A stretch of DNA of 64,000 bases from Manis javanica (Eukaryota; Chordata; Mammalia; Pholidota; Manidae). The stretch is taken from the NCBI RefSeq assembly GCF_040802235.1, contig NC_133161.1:107711001-107775000 (forward strand), in the 5' to 3' direction. Shown piece by piece: positions 20,223-47,167 of this stretch; within the stretch, counting starts at the first letter, position 1, and each line of letters opens with the position of its first letter. Below the pieces are notes generated by a model. That model was given only the letters and a program-made list of their open reading frames with translations. It did not search any database and had not been told where the DNA came from. The position numbers and the translations under genes are program-made.

Positions 20223-22787
20223 TCAGATGAGTGAAATCATTTGGTATTTCTCTTTCTCCACTTGGATTATTTCACTGAGCATAATACTCTCCAGCTCCAT
20301 CCATGTTGCTGCAAATGGTTGGATTTTTCCACTTCTTATGGCTGAGTAGTATTCCATTGTGTATATGTACCACATTTTCTTTATCCATTCATCTACCGAT
20401 GGACATTTAGGTTGCTTCCAATTCTTGGCTATTGTAAATAGTGCTGTGATAAACATAGGGGTGCATCTGTCTTTCTCAAACTTGATTGCTGCGTTCTTAG
20501 GGTAAATTCCTAGGAGTGGAATTCCTGGGTCAAATGGTAGGTCTGTTTTGAGCATTTTGATGAACCTCCAAACTGCTTTCCACAATGGTTGAACTAATTT
20601 ACATTCCCACCAGCAGTGTAGGAGAGTTCCCCTTTCTCCACAGCCTCGCCAACATTTGTTGTTGTTTGTCTTTTGGATGGTAGCTATCCTTACTGGTGTG
20701 AGGTGATACCTCATTGTAGTTTTAATTTGCATTTCTCTGATAATTAGCGATGTGGAGTATCTTTTCATGTGTCTATTGGCCATCTGTATTTCTTTTTTAG
20801 AGAACTGTCTGTTCAGTTCCTCTGCCCATTTTTTAATTGGATTATTTGTTTTTTGTTTGTTCAGGCATGTGAGCTCTTTATATATTCCTGGACGTCAAGC
20901 CTTTATCGGATCTGTCATTTTCAAATATATTCTCCCATACTGTAGGGTTCCTTTTTGTGCTATTGATGGTGTCTTTTGCTGTACAGAAGCTTTTCAGCTT
21001 AATGTAGTCCCACTTCCTCATTTTTGCTGTTGTTTTCCTTGCCCGGAGAGATATGTTCAAGAAGAGGTCACTCATGTTTATGTCTAAGAGGTTTTTGCCT
21101 ATGTTTTTGTCCAAGAGTTTAATTGTTTCATGACTTACATTCAGGTCTTTAATTCATTTTGAGGTTACCTTTGTATATGGGGTTAGACAATGGTCCAGTT
21201 TCATTCTCCTACACGTAGCTGTCCAGTTTTGCCAGCACCATCTGTTGAAGAGACTGTCATTTTGCCATTGTATGTCCATGGCTCCTTTATCAAATATTAA
21301 TTGACCATATTTGTTTGGCTTAATGTGTGGAGCCCCTAATCTGTTCCACTGGTCTGTGGCTCTGTTCTTGTGCCAGTACCAAATTGTCTTGATTACTATG
21401 GCTTTGTAGTAGAGCTTGAAGTTGGGGAGTGAGATCCCCCCTACTTTATTCTTCTTTTTCAGGATTGCTTTGGCTATTCGGGGTCTTTGGTGTTTCCATA
21501 TGAATTTTTGAATTATTTGTTCCAATTCATTGAAGAATGTTGTTGGTAATTTGAGAGGGATTGCATCAAATCTGTATATTGCTTTGGGCAGGATGGCCAT
21601 TTTGACGATATTAATTCTTCCTAGCCATGAGCATGGGATGAGTTTACGTTTATTAGTGTCCCGTTTAATTTCTCTTAAGAGTGCCTTGTAGTTTTCAGAG
21701 TATAAGTCTTTCACCTCTTTGGTTAGGTTTATTCCTAGGTATTTTATTCTTTTTGATGCAATGGTGAATGGAATTGTTTTCCTGATTTCTCTTTCTATTG
21801 ATTCATTGTTAGTGTATTGGAAAGCTACAGATTTCTGTGTGTTAATTTTCTATCCTGCAACTTTGCTGCATTCCGATATCAGTTCTAGTAGTTTTGGAGT
21901 GGAGTCTTTAGGGTTTTTTATGTACAGTATCATATCAACTGCAAATAGTGACAGTTTAACTTCTTCTTTACCAATCTGGATTCCTTGTATTTCTTTGTTT
22001 TGTCTGATTGCCGTGGCTAGGATCTCCAGTACTATGTTGAATAACAGTGGGGAGAGTGGGCATCCCTGTCTTGTTCCCGATCTCAGAGGAAATGCTTTCA
22101 GCTTCTCGCTGTGCAATATAATGCTGGCTGTGGGTTTATCATATATGGCCTTTATTATTTTGAGGTACTTGCCCTCTATTCCCATTTTGCTGAGAGTTTT
22201 TATCATGAATGGATGTTGAATTTTGTCAAATGCTTTTTCAGCATCTATGGAGATGATCATGTGGTTTTTGTCTTTCTTTTTGTTGATGTGGTGGATGATG
22301 TTGATGGATTTTCGAATGTTGTACCATCCTTGCATCCCTGGGATGAACCCCACTTGGTCATGGTGTATGATCCTTTTGATATACTGCTGAATTCTGTTTG
22401 CTAATATTTTGTTGAGTATTTTTGCATCTACATTCATCAGGGATATTGGTCTGTAATTTTCTTTTTTGGTGGGTTCTTTGCCTGGTTTTGGTATTAGGGT
22501 GATGTTGGCTTCATAGAATGAGTTTGGGAGTATTCCCTCTTCTTTTATTTTTTGGAACACTTTAAGGAGAATGGATATTATGTCTTCTCTGTGTGTCTGA
22601 TAAAATTCCGAGGTAAATCCGTGCGGCCCCGGGGTTCTGTTCTTTGGTAGTTTTTTGCTTACCTTTTCAATTTCTTTGCTTGTAATTGGTTTGTTTAACT
22701 TTTGTGTTTCTTCCTTGGTCAGTCTTGGGAGGTTGTATTTTTCTAGGAAGTTGTCCATTTCTTCTAGGTTTTCCAGCTTGTTGGCAT
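20223..22787 (-). pseudogene. L1 ORF2 C-terminal two thirds, unit 2
   Basis: Covers ORF2 from the region before the RT ([12 protein letters not shown]) to the C-terminus. RT blocks and the C-terminal cysteine motif are recognisable. The catalytic FADD reads FAVD ([11 protein letters not shown]), a TAG follows at 21850, and further breaks lie near 21150 and 20780-20880. It is clearly less intact than unit 1, in keeping with unit 1 having inserted into it. Confidence 0.85.
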
Positions 22788-22798
22788 TCATTATACAT
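22788..22798 (+). repeat. 11-bp target site duplication of L1 unit 2, right copy
   Basis: TCATTATACAT, identical to 9283-9293. Confidence 0.85.
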
Positions 22799-23110
22799 TC
22801 TTGAGAGGTACAGTCAAGCTCTAGGAGTCCTAGGCCAATATTATGTCCCATCCTTTGCCCCAGTAGCTTATCTCTCCAAGCAATTAAACCGCACAGTTTG
22901 GGTATGGGCCCCCTGCCTACGAGCATTAGCCGCTAGACAGCTCTTGCAGAAGGAAGCTCATAAACTGACATTCAGGGCGCCCCTTACCATTCTGTCCCCA
23001 CATCACCTAAAAGATCTCTTAACCTACAAAAGTTTACAGACTCTCCCTCCCTCCAGACTCCTGACCTTACTGTCCTCTTTCCTCCAAAATCCCGTTCACC
23101 CCCTTTGCCA
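22799..23110 (+). pseudogene. RNase H remnant of class I provirus, after the L1 block
   Basis: Resumes the pol frame interrupted at 9293. The blocks [25 protein letters not shown] (read as two overlapping short pieces) are typical of the gammaretroviral RT to RNase H connection. Only about 300 bases remain before the env start, so most of RNase H and all of integrase are deleted. Confidence 0.75.
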
Positions 23111-23124
23111 TCTATACCTGAATC

Positions 23125-24828
23125 ATGACTTTTTTCTCCTTTACTGCTCTCTCGCTTTTTTTCCTCATTCCTATTGTCTTCCCCGCCACCCCAGCCTCCT
23201 TTGTATGGCGATTCAAAGTCAGACAGACTTACACACAGCATCAAACAAAAGCTACTGCCCTCATTGCCACATCAGACCGCCCTCTGAAAGGCTGCTCTAA
23301 GCCTTTATACCTCCACTTTCCTCCCTCCACCGAAGTGTTCACTAACAGCTACCCTTATTCTCCCTACCTCTGCTTCCTCTATGACCAAAAACAAGCCTTT
23401 TGCAGGCAATGGCCAGACACCTACGGGAGATGTCCCTACTGGTCTTGCGCCATTCACTACATACGTAACTCCCGGTACCCACAGTATTACTCCTCCAACA
23501 GTTTCATGAAATATCCCAACGGCTCATTCTCCTTATCAATCCCAGCTCCCTGGGACTCTCGATGGGCCGCCGGAGTCACAGCCTCAGTTTACTATGGGGG
23601 GTCCTCGACACCCCATGGTGCCCTTCATATCCCTCGAGAGTATGTTCCCTCTCATTCCCAGATCTCTCAAGTTGCATCAGATAGCAGACATTCCGAAAAA
23701 GTCATTATCCAAACTCTTGACGGCGCCTCTTCATCTTCTTATCCCCGCCCCTCTTCCCATTTCTCCTACTCTTCATTACAGCTCATTCAGGACACCACCA
23801 TCTTTCTCAACCACACCCTTAACACAGCCAATTGTTTCTTGTGTGCATCACTACAGCGCCCACTGCTGGCCACCGTGCCCCTTAATATTTCCAACTACTC
23901 CTTCCATGCAGAAAGACAACCCCTCTGCCCCCTGGCAGACATACCCCTATGGGAACCAGAATACGCAAGTAATCTCACCATCCACCACTGTGTAGGCCCA
24001 ACTCCACCCCCCTCCAGCTCACTTCACTGCCTCTCTATCTACACCCCTACCTCTAGCTCTAAGACTTTTACGCAACCGAGATACTTCTTTTAGTGTAATG
24101 GTAGTCTTTTCAACTCACTGCCTCCCAACTCCGATACACCCTGCATTCTCGTCACTCTAATCCCACAGCTTACACTTTGCAGCATGGCAGAATTTCTTGA
24201 GCTCCAACCTCCCTTGCCCTCGCGCACAGAAAGGGCTGCTTTCCTTCCCATCATAGTTGGTATCTCTTTGACCACCTCAGCCATTGGGGCAGAGTTTTTG
24301 GGAGGAGCCTTGGGTCACTCTCTATGGGCAGTTAGAGATCTCAACGCCAAACTTGAGGGAGCCCTGACATCCACTGCCGATTCCCTAGTCTCTCTCCAAA
24401 GACAAGTCACTTCGCTAGCTAAAGTCACCCTTCAAAACCAGCGGGCCTTAGATCTGCTTACAGCCGAGAAGGGCAGCTCCTTCATCTTCCTCTGGGAAGA
24501 GTGCTGCTATTACATCAACGAATCCGGCATTGTAGAAACTGACATCACCAAACTCACCGACCTTGCCTCCAGCCTCCACTCTGCTTCCAATTCCAACCCA
24601 TTCTCTTCAATACTAACAAACTCCCTCCTTTCCTGGGTCTGGCCCATTGCAAGTCCCATAATAATCATTCTTCTCACCTGGCTCTTCTTACCCTGTATAA
24701 TAAAGTTCATCAAATCCCAAGTCAGAAAAACCTCTAATCAAACTTTCAACCAGCTTTTACTCAAGAACTACCAGCTTCCAGCCACAGAAGATCCCTCACC
24801 CTCACGTGACCTCCTCACCACATGCTGA
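23125..24828 (+). pseudogene. env of class I provirus, full-length frame with one stop
   Basis: A frame of 568 codons from an ATG at 23125, interrupted only by a TAG at 24091-24093. Order of features: hydrophobic signal peptide (about residues 1-25), a surface subunit with many cysteines and N-glycosylation sites and a CFLC (CXXC) motif near 23836, an RTER cleavage-like site near 24222-24233, a hydrophobic fusion-peptide-like stretch, the block LQNQRALDLLTAEKG, a membrane anchor near 24640-24710 and a cytoplasmic tail. In the CX6CC motif the first cysteine is Phe, so the usual covalent SU-TM link is not possible. This is a gamma-type env. It is far better kept than gag or pol of the same provirus. 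Whether it ever made protein in the host is unknown. Confidence 0.88.
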
Positions 24829-25110
24829 GATGGACCCCTCTCTCCGCTGGAAACTTCCTAGAAACAGTGGCCGCAGACGCCTGGCTCCTGGTATCCGTGT
24901 CCTCTTGGCACCATTAGAATCAACAAGTCCTCAACCTATAATTACAGGGAACCTTCATTGATTTCCAACCTGAAGAAGTCCACATCTACTCATCCTTACT
25001 GTGGGGAGTCCTATCAACCCTTTCCTCCCAATCCTCAAGACCTCACTCCCTTCTCTGCCCCCATTCAGCAAGAAGCAGTCAGAGAGAAAGCAACGTCCAC
25101 AACCCCATAG

Positions 25111-25126
25111 AGGAGAAAGGGGGGAA
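25111..25126 (+). promoter_or_regulatory. polypurine tract of class I provirus
   Basis: AGGAGAAAGGGGGGAA lies immediately before the 3' LTR, the position of the plus-strand primer in retroviruses. Confidence 0.85.
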
Positions 25127-25374
25127 TGAAGGGCCCCCATCAGTAAGATGGCAAACTTCCGGTTTCTCTTCGGAGTCCTCGGTTCTCACCGGCGCCACTT
25201 GAAGCCCAATCACCTCTCGCCCCCCTCCCAATCCCAGCACCTAGCCAACAGCCACCAGCCCCGTAGAAGTAACACCACAATCACCCATGCCCCTTCCTAT
25301 ATAACCCAGCACCTTTCCCTAATAAAGCGGAATTCTCCGGTGAATTGCTGCGTTGTGTCGGTCCTTTCCTTTCA
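25127..25374 (+). repeat. 3' LTR of class I provirus
   Basis: Starts TGAAGGGCC, has TATATAAC near 25300 and AATAAA at 25321-25326, and ends CTTTCA followed by the ACAGC duplication. About 18 substitutions separate it from the 5' LTR. Confidence 0.92.
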
Positions 25375-25379
25375 ACAGC

Positions 25380-26830
25380 CACTCTTGCTTTTGTTTTGTT
25401 TTGTTTTGTTTTAATACTTGCCTGGCTTATCTTTTACTGTCATTTTACTTTCAGTTTACCTGTGTCATCGAATTGAAATGAAGTTGCTTATAAACAGCAT
25501 ATAGTTCAGTCTTGCTTTTTTAACCAGTTTACCAATTTTACCTCCTAATTTTTGTATTTACATTTTAATGTACTTCATGTAATTTGTGTGGTCAGCCCAT
25601 TCATGCATGTTAAGGTGGAGGCCTGTCATTTTGTTATCTGTCTTCCGGTTTACGTGTTCCTTCTTCCTTTGTTTCTCTTGCTCTCCTCCAGATCATGTGA
25701 AGACTGTAAAGACTCTGTCATGATTTATTTACAGAGGTTTTGGGTGTATCCCTTCACACGTTCCTCAGTGGTGGTTCTGGGTGGCAAGGCACACACCCAC
25801 AGCCTGTCAGCCTGCTGGGAGCTGTGCTGGCTCACCACTCTTGAGTCACGTGTGCACTCTGCGTCCATTTCCATCCCCTGGCCTTCCCTGCTTCTACATG
25901 TCTTGGGCATCAGATGGCATGCTCATTGTTTGTTCCAGTCATCATATATACTTTAGAAAATTCAAGAAGCAGGGGATTGCCCACTGGATTGACTCCTATT
26001 TCTGCTCTTCCTGTGTTTCCTTCCTCCCTCGTGCTCCAAGATGCCTCTGTCATATCCTTTTGTCTTAAAGTCCCTCCTTTAGCCAGTCTTTAGGGCAGGT
26101 CTGCTAGTGATAAATTCCTTTGGTTTTCTTTCATCTAAAAATGTATTCTCCTTTATTCTTGGATGAGACTGTCTTGTCCTTCAAGACTTAAAAAACATTG
26201 TGCCACTTCCTTCTGACCTCTGTAGTTTCAGATGGGATGCTCACTGTCATTTTGATCCATGTCCCCTATAGGTATTGTGTCATTTCTCTCTGGCTGCTTT
26301 CACAATTTTATCTCTAGTGCTCAGGAGTTAAATTGTAATACATCTTGATGTGGATTTCTTTGGGTGTTTCCTATGTGAGGCCTGTGCAGTCACTTGAATC
26401 TGTAATTTTCTAACTTTTACCTAAGAAATTTCAGCCATCATTGCTTTTTCAGGTCCTCTCTCCTGCTCTCTTTCTGGGACTCTGGTTCTATGAATGGGGG
26501 ATCTTCTGTTACTCTCCCCAGGCTCTGGAGCCTCTGTTCATTTCTCAATGTGTTTTCTTCCTGTTATTCAGGTAAGCCATTTCTGTTGGCCTGTCCTCAG
26601 TCTCACTGACAAGCCTCTGTCATTTCCATGTACTCACAAGCCCATCCCCCAAGGTTTTCATTTCAGCGATTTTCCTACATTGTTCTGATTTCCTTTGCTT
26701 CTTTCTTATAATGTCAATTTGCTGAGATTTTCCATTTGTTTCAAGATAATTTGTTATTAGTTGTTGAACCACTTGTAATATGGCCGTTTTAAACTCCTTG
26801 CCAGATGGTCCCAGCATCTTGCCCTCAGTG
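25380..26830 (-). mobile_element. ancient L1 (L1M-type) ORF2 start and ORF1, right part
   Basis: The minus-strand image of an old L1 continues here after the provirus: the ORF2 start region (near 25440-25560) and then ORF1 C-terminal and central regions (near 26100-26800). The order matches the young L1 at 15400-16800. No open frames remain. The assignment rests on similarity by eye to the younger copies in this window and to recalled L1M sequence. Confidence 0.55.
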
Positions 26831-27406
26831 CCGGCACCAGTCAGTTGCCTTTTTTCATTCTAGTTGTGATTTTCCTGGTTCTTGGGCTCCTCCCTGATTT
26901 TCCTGCTATGATGGACAGGTCTTTTGTTCGCTTTGTGTTCGGGTGTCGTGGACAGTTAGGCCATCATGTTCGGATCTTTAGCAGGCAGTCATCCTGTCGG
27001 TGCTTGGTGTGCAGAGACTGCGTTTTGTGGCCGTGGCTCCCAGGGACAGCATCATGGTTCAGAGGACTTGTGGCATTATTTTGGCCTCGTGCCGCTGGGG
27101 CACTGCAGGGATGGAAGGCTTCCCTGCCTGGCCACCCTGTGCCTCTGGGTGGGGAGGTGGGTATCCGGCCCCTGGGAAGAGAGTGCTTCCTGGGCTGAAT
27201 GTCCCCTGCCAGTGCTCCCACCCCATACCCGAAAGCCTCTGGGTGGGATGGGAAAGGGGGGCTTGGGCCTGGGGGGAAAGGGGTGGCTTTTCCTTGGCTC
27301 CTTATTGGGAAGCCTCCCCTTGATCATCCTGCCAGCTCCCTTAGAGTTGACAGCAGGACCCCAGTTTCACACTGGGATGAATACACCTCCCTGATACTCC
27401 TGGTAG
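26831..27406. other. no assignable feature (possible old L1 5' end)
   Basis: GC-richer sequence without a gene or a clear repeat. It may be the 5' UTR of the preceding ancient L1, but no diagnostic motif is visible. Confidence 0.3.
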
Positions 27407-27828
27407 TGATGCCGGAGAATGAGCTTCACAAATACTCAAGGTAGGAGAGCAAGGTCCAGGCTTTTATTTAGAAATAAAGTGAGAGAATAGAGCTCCTGGC
27501 TCACGCCAGGAAGGGACAAGAGAGCCTGTAGTGGTGTGTTGTCTAGGGGGTTTTATAGGCAGTTGAGGATTTTTCGAGAACATGAAAAAAACTTAGGGGT
27601 GTGGACTTGCATCACCTGCCCTGTCAAGGTGGGCTGGGTCATAGCCTGATTGCTAGGGGTGACAGCGGGGTCACGGTTTATGCTGATACCCTTGCAGAAC
27701 ACTCAACATACCAGGCCAAGTTGCTCCTGGCCTTTTGACCTTTAACTGATCTGACTGAAGACGTCTATATTCTTAGGTATCATTCCGTAGAGAATTAGTG
27801 TGACCTTGACTTTGCATAATGCTTAACA
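27407..27828 (-). repeat. probable solo ERV LTR
   Basis: On the minus strand it begins TGTTAAGC and ends GGCATCA. It carries a TATA box (CCTATAAAACCCCC, near 27545-27560) and, about 70 bases on, AATAAAAGCC (near 27465) before a short U5-like end. This is the layout of a class I LTR of about 420 bp. No internal retroviral sequence adjoins it. A perfect target duplication was not found, so the exact ends are tentative. Confidence 0.6.
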
Positions 27829-28689
27829 GTTTCGATGGGGACTTCTTTGCCCGTTGTTACATTGCTCTCACTGTAAACATTCCGCTCTGCTTTTCCCAGA
27901 GGCCCTCACCCTACTCTGACTACACCCATGGTCTCTGTCTCAGTAGGCTGCGAGTCAGGCAGTGCTGGGCCTGGTGCCCCTTCTGCTGGGTGGGCTGCTA
28001 TGCTGCTCCCCCAGGCCTGGGGCCCCTTGCCAGCTCAGTTTCCTCTTTTCACCTTTGAAAGTTCTGTTTGTATGGTCTCTTATTTCCTGCATCATCGTCA
28101 GATTAATCGGGAGAAACAGACCCACAAACCTGTGCCATTTTGCTGGGTCTGGGGACCCCTTACTCCCTGCTTAAGGGCTTTGGTTTCTGAAAAGTCAGGG
28201 TGTTGGCCAGATTGTACGCTGTTGACAGGACTGGGAGCCGGGGAGGACTCAGCTAAGGCAACAGGAGAAGGGCTCAGGAGGTGAGGGAAGAGGCTGGTGT
28301 GGGGAGGGAAGGGAGGCAGATGGCCACATGCCCCCACTGAGGGGCATGCAGGACACGGGGCTTCAGCTGGGCATGGGGGATCTGGCGCCACAGCCGTGCC
28401 CAACAGGCAGCCGGCTGTGTGGCCTGACTCTGGAGGCCTGACTCTGGAGGCGCATTGTGCTGCACCCCGCTCCGTGGGCTCTTGCAGAGCCAGCAGAAGA
28501 CTGAGGTTAGGGAGAGAGCCCCACCAGTGGCTGTTGTGATTGCCTGCCCTGGCCCCGTCGACTTCAGGGTGGTCACAATGTCCGTGTGTCTCTCGGAGCC
28601 TGGCACAGGGCGGGCGCTCCGCAAACCTGATCGCGGGGGCTGTGTGGAAGCCAGGGTGCAACCCAGGGGACTGGGTCTGCTGCATCCTT
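27829..28689. other. no assignable feature upstream of NACAD
   Basis: Unique-looking, increasingly GC-rich sequence. No exon, RNA gene or repeat could be supported. It leads into the CpG-rich region of the NACAD promoter. Confidence 0.4.
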
Positions 28690-29406
28690 GAGGGTATGGC
28701 AGGGCGGATGCTGCGGGCGCGGAGGCGTGTTTCTCCCTCTGCCCGCCCTCCGGAGCGCTAGGGGAAGGCGCCGCGCTGTGGGAAGCCCGGAACCCGCTCG
28801 CAGGGCTCCCTGGGGCGGCCTTCCGCTGCGCTCCTGCCGTGCAGGCTCCGGGCCTCCAGTTGCCATGGTGCCGGGAGGCGGTTGCCAGGGAAACCGGAAG
28901 ACTGACCAATCAGCTCGGGGCTGCGGCACCTGCTCACCTCTCGGATGGAGACACCATGTCGGCCGGAGAGCCCCAGCAGCTGGGGGCCAGGAGGCCAGCC
29001 ATGGGAGTGCGGCGCCTCCTCCCCCAAAGCTCCCGGCCCCTCACCCCGAGGTCTAACCATTCCCGCCTCTTCCCAACCGGCTAAGGGGAGATGCCCCTGG
29101 GGTCCGCCCGGCCTCCGACAGGCCCCAAACGCCCCTCCCGATAAGGCATGGGATGCTGCGCAAAGGCGGGGCCGCGCAGCGCCGGATGAGAGCACTGCCT
29201 GTGGGGAGGGAGGCCGCCCGCCCCACTCCGAGCTCCGCAGGGCCTGGTGCGCCGGCGCACGCTCACTCGGGGGGCCAGGCCGGCGGGGCGGGGCCGACAC
29301 GTCCAATGACCCCCACCCCCGCGGCCGAGGGGCGGTGGCCTCGCAGGCTTGGCGAGACAGGCGTGTGGTCGGACCGGGCTCCGGGGGACGCACGCAAGGC
29401 CAGGCC

Positions 29407-36249
<6,843 letters not shown>

Positions 36250-36295
36250 CTGCTGACCAACGCCCCGCTGTGTCCTGCCCCCAGCTCTGCTGCTC

Positions 36296-36301
36296 AGTAA
36301 A
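36296..36301 (+). terminator. NACAD: NACAD polyadenylation signal (AGTAAA variant)
   Basis: AGTAAA lies 47 bases after the stop codon, in the short 3' UTR. It is a known weaker variant of AATAAA. No AATAAA occurs nearby. Confidence 0.6.
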
Positions 36302-36371
36302 TGGGTGCCTCTACTGCCTCGCTGTTCTGCTCCACTACTTCACCCTCAACAGGCTCTGCCTGATCAGGATT

Positions 36372-36655
36372 GAGCATGGTGGGGGTGGGGGTTCCTCCCG
36401 TGACCTCAGTGTAGTGGACCCCACTCTTGTCCCCAGAGGGTAGTGATCATCTCACCCTTGTCTGTCCCCTGAGGGAGGTGGTCATCTATATCCTGAGAGT
36501 GGGTCCCATGTGTCGCCAGGGGGTGGGGGTCCTCCTGTCTCCCCAGAGCCTGGTGATTCTCCCTATGTCTACAGAGGGTGGGGGTCACTGTGTCCCCAGA
36601 GCATGAGGGTCCTCTCCTATCTTTCCAGAGGGTGGGCGTCCTCCCCATGTCCTGG
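36372..36655 (+). repeat. degenerate minisatellite downstream of NACAD
   Basis: About eight imperfect units of roughly 35 bp built around GGGTGGGGGTCCTCC and TGTCCCCAGAG. It lies just after the NACAD poly(A) signal, between the two convergent genes. Confidence 0.7.
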
Positions 36656-37956
36656 CATCTGACATAACCAGAGCTCATGGGCCATCACACCACCTACCTT
36701 AGGCCTGGGTGCCTGGGGACCAGTGTTTCCAGAACTCCCCTGATGGCCCCTCAGCAGGGCCTGTGCTAGAGAAGCCACAGAGGCAGCATTTGCTCAGGCA
36801 GATTTCAATCAACCCCTAAAGAGCCTGGCTCCTCACTGGGCCCCACACAGCTCACCCATCTCCACATTCTCTCCTATATTTCCCAGTGGCCAGGCCCACA
36901 GAGTGGGGACCCTGACCCAGTACAGGAGGGGGACCCGCAGTGTGGGGCCACAGCACAGGGGACACTTGCTGGTGGGCCCAAAACAAGCAGTCCCTGACCC
37001 TCACAGATCCTTCAGGGGGCTCGGTGTGCTGCAGCTGGCTAAGGCCAAGGGTGGGCTCAGGGGGCCAGCCCCAAACTAAGGCTGTCTTAATCCATTCTGG
37101 ATGCTTCCAGACACATCCAGAAATGGCATCTACCAAGGGTCTCCCTTAGCGCTGCCTGGCTGGGGCCCACAACCAGCTCCTGGACAGCCTGGGCCAGAGC
37201 CAAGTCTGAGACACTTCATCCCATCCCACCCCGCCCCTTATTAGAGTGGAGAGCCTGAGGGACTCCCCTGCTCAGTTACCACACAGCTGCACCTCAGCCC
37301 AGGGCTCTGCACCCCCTACCTAAGCCCAGTGCCCATCCTGCTCAGCGTAGGACTCAGTGCACACACCAGCAGGGTGTCACAGGGCAGAGCCACTACCTTG
37401 AGGGGAGCCCAGAGCTGCGCCTCCTGACACCTGCACTGCAGTCTACAGGCCCAGCCCCCACCACCTCCCATGTCCCCAGGGCACAGATGGGGCCCAGCCC
37501 AAGGGAGACTAAGGCCAAGGGTCTTGAGAGTTGGACACGGTGCCCTTGCTGGTCTCGCTGACAATCGGACCCTGGGCTCCAAGGTGACATGCTCTCCAGG
37601 TGGACCTGCACTCAGTATAGATGGCTATGGAAACCACCCAATGGGGGGCCTGGGGTGAGGGGCCAACTGAGGCTCACATGGGCCTGGCCACAAAGAGCCC
37701 AGCCCCAGCACAGGGCCCAGGCGGGCCAAATTGCATGGCCAGCTCCCTCCCCGCCAGATGAGAAACACGCTGGCAGCAGAGGTGAATCATTCACATTGCA
37801 GTAAACTTCTTTAAGGGTCTGTGTTCCTGTGCAAAACTGACAGCTGTCTGGGGTCAGGTGACAGGACCCCTCCAGGAGCAGAGCCCATGCAGGCAGCAAG
37901 GCCACCCCGGGTGTGTCCTTCACAGCAGATGGCACTTGCCCTGGCCGCCCACCCCC
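36656..37956. other. NACAD-CCM2 intergenic region with CCM2 3' UTR
   Basis: No coding exon. The part next to 37957 must hold the CCM2 3' UTR on the minus strand. A convincing AATAAA on that strand was not found; CTAATAAG near 37237 is a weak candidate. Confidence 0.45.
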
Positions 37957-46192
<8,236 letters not shown>

Positions 46193-47167
46193 CTACTCCT
46201 GACAACACACATAAGAATCACAAAGGGGAGACGGATTAAGGATGGCAGCGTGGAAGGTGAGACAGAGAACTGCTCCAAAAACCACATACATTATGAAAAT
46301 ATAGTTAATACAACTAATCCTGAAAGAGCAACAGGAAAGAAGGCTGCAAGAGACTGTATACACCTGGAGAACAGAGGAGACCTCACGAAATGTGGTAATA
46401 TACCAAAGCCTTGATCCAGCAGGACCCAAGCCCTTCCCGAACCCCAGCTCACCAGCTGGAGGAAGGAAAACAGAGTGGGGAGGGGGTGGAAGCCTAGGAC
46501 TGCTCAACACCCAGCCCTGGAGGTCTACTATGGAAGCACAAACCTACATTGCAAGGTGCTCTGGAGATTAGTGGTGCTGGAAAGCTAAGACAGGCAGAAT
46601 ACTTCAAGAGACTAAGGATCCAGCCATTTGTGGAGGACAGGGATCCACATCCAGCTGGTCTGAGATAGAGGAAAGATGGGCTGTCTGAGAGGCTTCATAA
46701 CAGGGAGAGGGCTGCTGAAGGGGCGGGGTTTGCACGGAGCTTGATGTGCAGGAGAAAAGATAGGTGGACAAGGTTGTCTGGGCACACTTTGCCCAGCAGG
46801 TTGGTAACTTTCAGGAGATTCAAGTGCTCTAGCCCCCTGGCTGGCTACTCAGCTCAGAGGCTCCTCACTGTGATACGCAGCCTGCCACGCCTTCCTCCTG
46901 GCCTGCGAACATCAGCTCACAAACAGGCAGTCCTTGCCCTGGTGACAGGCCTGCCAGAGGGAAGCCCCACCTATGGCAACTACAGAAACACAGAGGCTTA
47001 CACCTGTGTGCTAGGCCCACTGGCTCTGATACTGGAGACAGCCACTGCAGCCAGGAATCAGGAAACACCTCTTTCCTTGCCCCCAGGCACCAGTGCTGCT
47101 CCCCTGCAACCCACAACATCACTCCAGAGGCTGAGTAGCTGCAGAGACTAGACCTTCTGGGCACTAC

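Larger units (their letters stand above)
9294..22787 (-). mobile_element. L1 unit 2: 5'-truncated L1-ERV chimera, itself split by unit 1
   Basis: Read on the minus strand, it starts inside ORF2 at 22787 (block [18 protein letters not shown]), runs through the rest of ORF2 to the stop near 20223 and the L1 3' UTR (to about 19885). It then continues into a retroviral TM segment (19700 to 18399), resumes beyond unit 1 with the retroviral LTR (9611-9308) and ends in a poly(A) tract at 9296-9308. The provirus on both sides carries the 11-bp duplication TCATTATACAT. Unit 1 was inserted into the A/AAT-rich stretch just before the LTR. Confidence 0.8.
5077..25374 (+). mobile_element. class I endogenous provirus (tRNA-Phe primer type), interrupted by L1s
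   Basis: A provirus with paired LTRs of 250 and 248 bp, a primer binding site, leader, gag, pro, pol, env and polypurine tract in the standard order, flanked by a 5-bp duplication. About 13.5 kb of L1 sequence (9294-22787) was inserted later into its RNase H region. Without it the provirus is about 6.8 kb. This is short because the end of RNase H and all of integrase are missing between about 23110 and the env start. The two LTRs differ at about 18 of 247 aligned positions by eye (roughly 7 percent) plus small indels, so the insertion is old. Gag, pro and pol are frameshifted, while env is nearly open. The Phe-type primer site and the gamma-type env suggest an ERV-F/H-like class I group; this is inference. 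Confidence 0.9.

Noticed and set aside
22799-24828. Second, independent provirus
   Set aside because: It shares the reading order and the TSD-bounded gap with the provirus at 5077-9293, and the 3' LTR pairs with the 5' LTR at 5077, so it is the same element.
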